A program made the position numbers and the translations under genes. This document shows positions 61,673 to 64,000 of a DNA stretch of 64,000 nucleotides, in pieces. Source of the stretch: Desulfuromonadales bacterium (GTDB lineage: Bacteria; Desulfobacterota; Desulfuromonadia; Desulfuromonadales; JAGXHI01); NCBI GenBank assembly GCA_024636295.1, contig JAGXHI010000061.1, positions 1 through 64,000 on the forward strand, given 5' to 3'. Position 1 is the first letter of the stretch, and every line of letters begins with the position of its first letter. The notes under the pieces are model-generated. The model worked only from the letters and a program-made list of their open reading frames with translations. It was not told the origin of the DNA and ran no database searches.

Positions 61673-62095
61673 ATGGGAGATCCGGAAACTTACGCGATTA
61701 TCGGAGCAGCGATGGTCGTTCATGGCCAACTGGGACACGGGTTTTTGGAGCCGGTCTATCAAGCTGCATTGGAACGGGAATTCCAGATCCAAAACATTCC
61801 TTTTAGCCGCGAGGTTGAGATTCCCATTTCGTACAAGGGCAAACCGCTGGATGTTTCTTATCGAGCTGACTTCATCTGTTTTGCTAGCGTCATCGTGGAA
61901 CTCAAGGCGTTACAGAAGTTGTCCACTATCGAGGAAGCCCAGATCCTCAATTATCTCAAGGCTACGGGGTTCGAGAGGGGATTGCTGATTAATTTTGGTG
62001 CGCAATCGCTTCAGCATAAGCGTTTCGTATTGACCGCAGACGGTGGTAAACAGGTAGTTAATCCACAGATCACGCAGATGGACGCAGATTATTGA
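61673..62095 (+). CDS. GxxExxY protein
   Basis: A 140-residue protein of the GxxExxY family, predicted to have a PD-(D/E)XK nuclease fold and of unknown function. The name-giving motif is HGQLGHGFLEPVYQAALERE, and the core is FSREVEIPISYKGKPLDVSY, RADFICFASVIVELKALQKL and ILNYLKATGFERGLLINFG. ATG 61673 after GGAGGGGG is preferred over 61661. The last eleven codons (NPQITQMDADY) are translated from the flanking repeat, so the C-terminus is repeat-derived. It lies inside the restriction-modification operon. Confidence 0.88.
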   Translation: MGDPETYAIIGAAMVVHGQLGHGFLEPVYQAALEREFQIQNIPFSREVEIPISYKGKPLDVSYRADFICFASVIVELKALQKLSTIEEAQILNYLKATGFERGLLINFGAQSLQHKRFVLTADGGKQVVNPQITQMDADY

Positions 62096-62146
62096 ATCCA
62101 TGTAAACAGGATTTTTAATCTGCGAAAATCTGTGAAATCTGCGGAT
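62059..62146. repeat. GCAGATTACGCAGATT repeat, right copy
   Basis: Same orientation as the left copy: CCACAGATCACGCAGATGGA, CGCAGATTATTGAATCC, ATGTAA, a 14-base addition, then TCTGCGAAAATCTGTGAAAT CTGCGG. Its first part is coding for the end of the GxxExxY protein. The two copies thus bracket the gene as direct repeats. Confidence 0.85.
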
Positions 62147-62172
62147 GATAAAAGACTTTGAGAGGGGGAGAC

Positions 62173-63320
62173 ATGACGAGGGGGAAATTTCCGGAAAAAT
62201 CACAAGTTGAGATTGGGGACGCAGTGCGTCCCGAATTCTACGCGTCGATTGCCGACGTCTTGCAAAAGGCTCGCACCCGCACTTACCGCGCAGTCAACTT
62301 CATCATGGTCGAAGCTTACTGGAACGTAGGGCGGATGATTGTGGAGGAAGAGCAGCAGGGAAAAGAGCGGGCGGAATATGGCAAGGAGATGATCCGCGGC
62401 CTTTCGGAAAGGCTGACAGCGGAATTCGGCTCAGGGTTTGGCGTTTCGAATCTCGCTTATTTCAGGCAGTTTTACCTGTCGTTTCCAATTTTCCACACAG
62501 TGTGTGGAAAATCTGAAGGGGAACAAGCCCTAGAGGGTCGGGCGGCAATTCGTGACGCACTGCGTCCTGAATTGAGCTGGTCGCACTATCGTTTACTTAG
62601 CCGGGTGGAGAAAAAGGAGGCAAGAGACTGGTACATGAGGGAGGCGGCTGAACAGAACTGGTCCGTGCGCGCCCTGCAGCGCCAGATAGGCTCCCTCTAT
62701 TACGAGCGGATGCTGATGAGCTGCGACAAGGCTCCGGTGGCCGAGGAGATGCGGGAGAAGATCGCACCACTTGCAGCCACCCCCAGGGATTTCATCAAGG
62801 ACCCCTACGTGCTGGAGTTCCTCGGCCTGCGGGACAACCCCGGCTTCCGCGAGGCGGAGCTGGAGACCGCCATCATCGGCAAGCTGCAGGCGTTCATGCT
62901 GGAGCTGGGCAAGGGCTTCGCCTTCGTCGCCCGCCAGCAGCGGGTCAGCACCGAGACGAAGGACTTCTTCGTCGATCTGGTCTTCTACAACTACATCCTC
63001 AAATGCTTCGTCCTCATCGACCTGAAGTGCGGCGAGCTGAGCCACCAGGATATCGGGCAGATGGACATGTACGTGCGGCTGTACGAGGACCGGGTGAAGG
63101 GGGAGGGGGACACACCGTCGGCATCATCCTCTGCACGGAGAAGGATCATACGGTGGTGAAGTACTCGGTGCTCAGCGAAAGCCGCCAGCTCTTTGCGTCG
63201 AAGTACCGGCTCTATCTGCCGAGCGAGGAGGAGTTGCGGGCGGAGGTTGAGCGGGAGCGGGAGATGGTGGTTAGGGAGAGGATGGAGAGGTATGGGGTGG
63301 AGGTGATGCAGTGTCAGTAA
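62173..63320 (+). pseudogene. DUF1016 (YhcG) PD-(D/E)XK nuclease, one-base frameshift
   Basis: A DUF1016-family protein with the N-terminal winged-helix part (YRAVNFIMVEAYWNVGRMIV, FGVSNLAYFRQFYLSFP, LSWSHYRLLSRVEKKEARDW) and the C-terminal nuclease part (PYVLEFLGLRDNPGFREAEL, ETAIIGKLQAFMLELGKGFA, DFFVDLVFYNYILKCFVLID LKCG). At about 63110 the frame is lost (GEGDTPSASS). The other frame continues TVGIILCTEKDHTVVKYSVL SESRQLFASKY and ends at 63320. Restoring one base near GGGGACACACC would join them. Such genes are often found between hsdM and hsdS. Confidence 0.85.
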
Positions 63321-64000
63321 ATTCTAACGCGTATCCATCTGATTGGAAAATAAAGTCGTTAGGCGCAATAGCCAACGGGTTTTTAAGTGGCGGCACACCA
63401 TCAACGAAAAATGAGGAATTCTGGTGTGGATCTGTTCCCTGGATTACCAGCAAATGGCTTAACTCGCGTCTTTACCTTGAAAGCGGAGAGAAGTGTATAT
63501 CTGAGGTTGCGATAGAGAAAAGCGCTACAACAATTATCCCACGAAACAGCTTGATATTCGCTACCAGGGTAGGGGTCGGGAAGGTTGCAATTAATTCCAT
63601 CGATTTAGCAATCAATCAAGATCTTGCCGGAGTCTTGGTTGATGCGGATCGATATGATCTCCGATTTTTAGCCTATCAGCTTCGCTCAAACCGGGTTCAA
63701 ATGGAAGTTTTGTCCCATAAACGCGGAGCAACCATTCAAGGGATCACTCGGGATAATCTTAAACAAATTGAGATTTGCCTCCCCCCTCTAGCTGAACAAC
63801 GCAAAATCGCGCACATCCTTTCGACGGTACAGCGGGCGATTGAAATGCAGGAGCGGATTATTCAGACCACCACCGAGCTGAAAAAGGCCTTCATGAAAAA
63901 GCTCTTCACCGAAGGGCTCAGGGGGGAGCGGCAGAAGGAGACGGAGATTGGGTTGGTGCCGGAGAGTTGGGAACTATTGCCAATTGGAGATCTTTTTGAA
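63311..64000 (+). CDS. hsdS: Type I specificity subunit HsdS, N-terminal part
   Basis: 230 codons open to the window edge from GTG 63311. The first target recognition domain opens AYPSDWKIKSLGAIANGFLS, has GSVPWITSKWLNSRLY, KRGATIQGITRDNLKQIEIC and ends with PPLAEQRKIAHILSTVQRAI, the conserved start of the first spacer helix (MQERIIQTTTELKKAFMKKL). A second recognition domain starts at VPESWELLPIGDLF and is cut by the end. It overlaps the DUF1016 gene by ten bases. hsdR must lie beyond. Confidence 0.92.
   Translation, partial: MSVNSNAYPSDWKIKSLGAIANGFLSGGTPSTKNEEFWCGSVPWITSKWLNSRLYLESGEKCISEVAIEKSATTIIPRNSLIFATRVGVGKVAINSIDLAINQDLAGVLVDADRYDLRFLAYQLRSNRVQMEVLSHKRGATIQGITRDNLKQIEICLPPLAEQRKIAHILSTVQRAIEMQERIIQTTTELKKAFMKKLFTEGLRGERQKETEIGLVPESWELLPIGDLFE

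Overview
The window looks like a chromosomal stretch of a Desulfuromonadales/Geobacterales bacterium (Desulfobacterota). This rests on gene content and protein motifs only; no database search was possible. Pointers are a very short Geobacter-type type IV pilin (61-residue mature form) followed by a separate gene for a secreted pilin-globular-like protein, a sigma-54 promoter next to pilS/pilR, pilMNOPQ running into aroK/aroB, and mqnA of the futalosine menaquinone route. DNA is moderately GC rich, with lower-GC patches in the glycan locus.

Layout. (1) 1-9519: pilC, pilS, pilR, a dense array of palindromic repeats carrying a DUF559 endonuclease gene, a RelE-type toxin-antitoxin pair, the sigma-54 promoter, pilA, its partner pilin gene, and a PglL/Wzy-like ligase that appears frameshifted in a run of nine T. 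(2) 9512-12672: ABC transporter (ATPase, ABC-2 permease, TPR-like membrane protein) with translationally overlapping genes, plus a decayed second copy of the last gene. (3) 12700-32733: surface glycan locus: flippase, methyltransferases, glycosyltransferases, an asparagine-synthase homologue, an IS5-like element inserted in a methyltransferase remnant, then an apparent UDP-L-FucNAc pathway (FnlA, FnlB, FnlC) with a WbuB-like transferase, and a WbpV/WbpL/WbpM-like set that could start glycans on undecaprenyl phosphate. (4) 32746-34878: three toxin-antitoxin modules back to back (MazEF, Phd/RelE, MntA/HepT). (5) 34966-41786: prepilin peptidase, a small HTH regulator with a palindromic operator, pilMNOPQ and a terminator. 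(6) 41798-51850: housekeeping run aroK, aroB, TPR protein, roadblock protein, aroQ, M24 peptidase, accB, accC, lipoate-ligase-family protein, TolC-like protein, mqnA and a divergent NUDIX gene. (7) 51913-54561: tRNA-Leu(UAA) followed by a small island (cysteine-rich secreted proteins, DsbC-like isomerase, HipA fragment) ending in a degenerate copy of the tRNA 3' half. (8) 54746-58867: thioesterase, iron alcohol dehydrogenase, aldehyde dehydrogenase and a frameshifted DUF554 membrane protein. (9) 59661-64000: type I restriction-modification island (SAP-HsdM, GxxExxY protein, DUF1016 nuclease, start of HsdS).

How it fits together. Regions 1 and 5 encode most of a type IV pilus machine: inner-membrane platform PilC, alignment complex PilMNOP, secretin PilQ, peptidase PilD, pilin and the PilSR/sigma-54 control circuit (pilB and pilT are outside the window). 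Regions 2 and 3 plausibly make and export a glycan that could end up on the pilin or on lipopolysaccharide.

The least explained pattern is that two small predicted PD-(D/E)XK nuclease genes (DUF559 and GxxExxY) each sit inside a different family of palindromic intergenic repeats, with the repeats contributing to their translation start or C-terminus. Four otherwise recognisable genes each need only a single base to be restored, so sequence error, phase variation and true decay all have to be considered.
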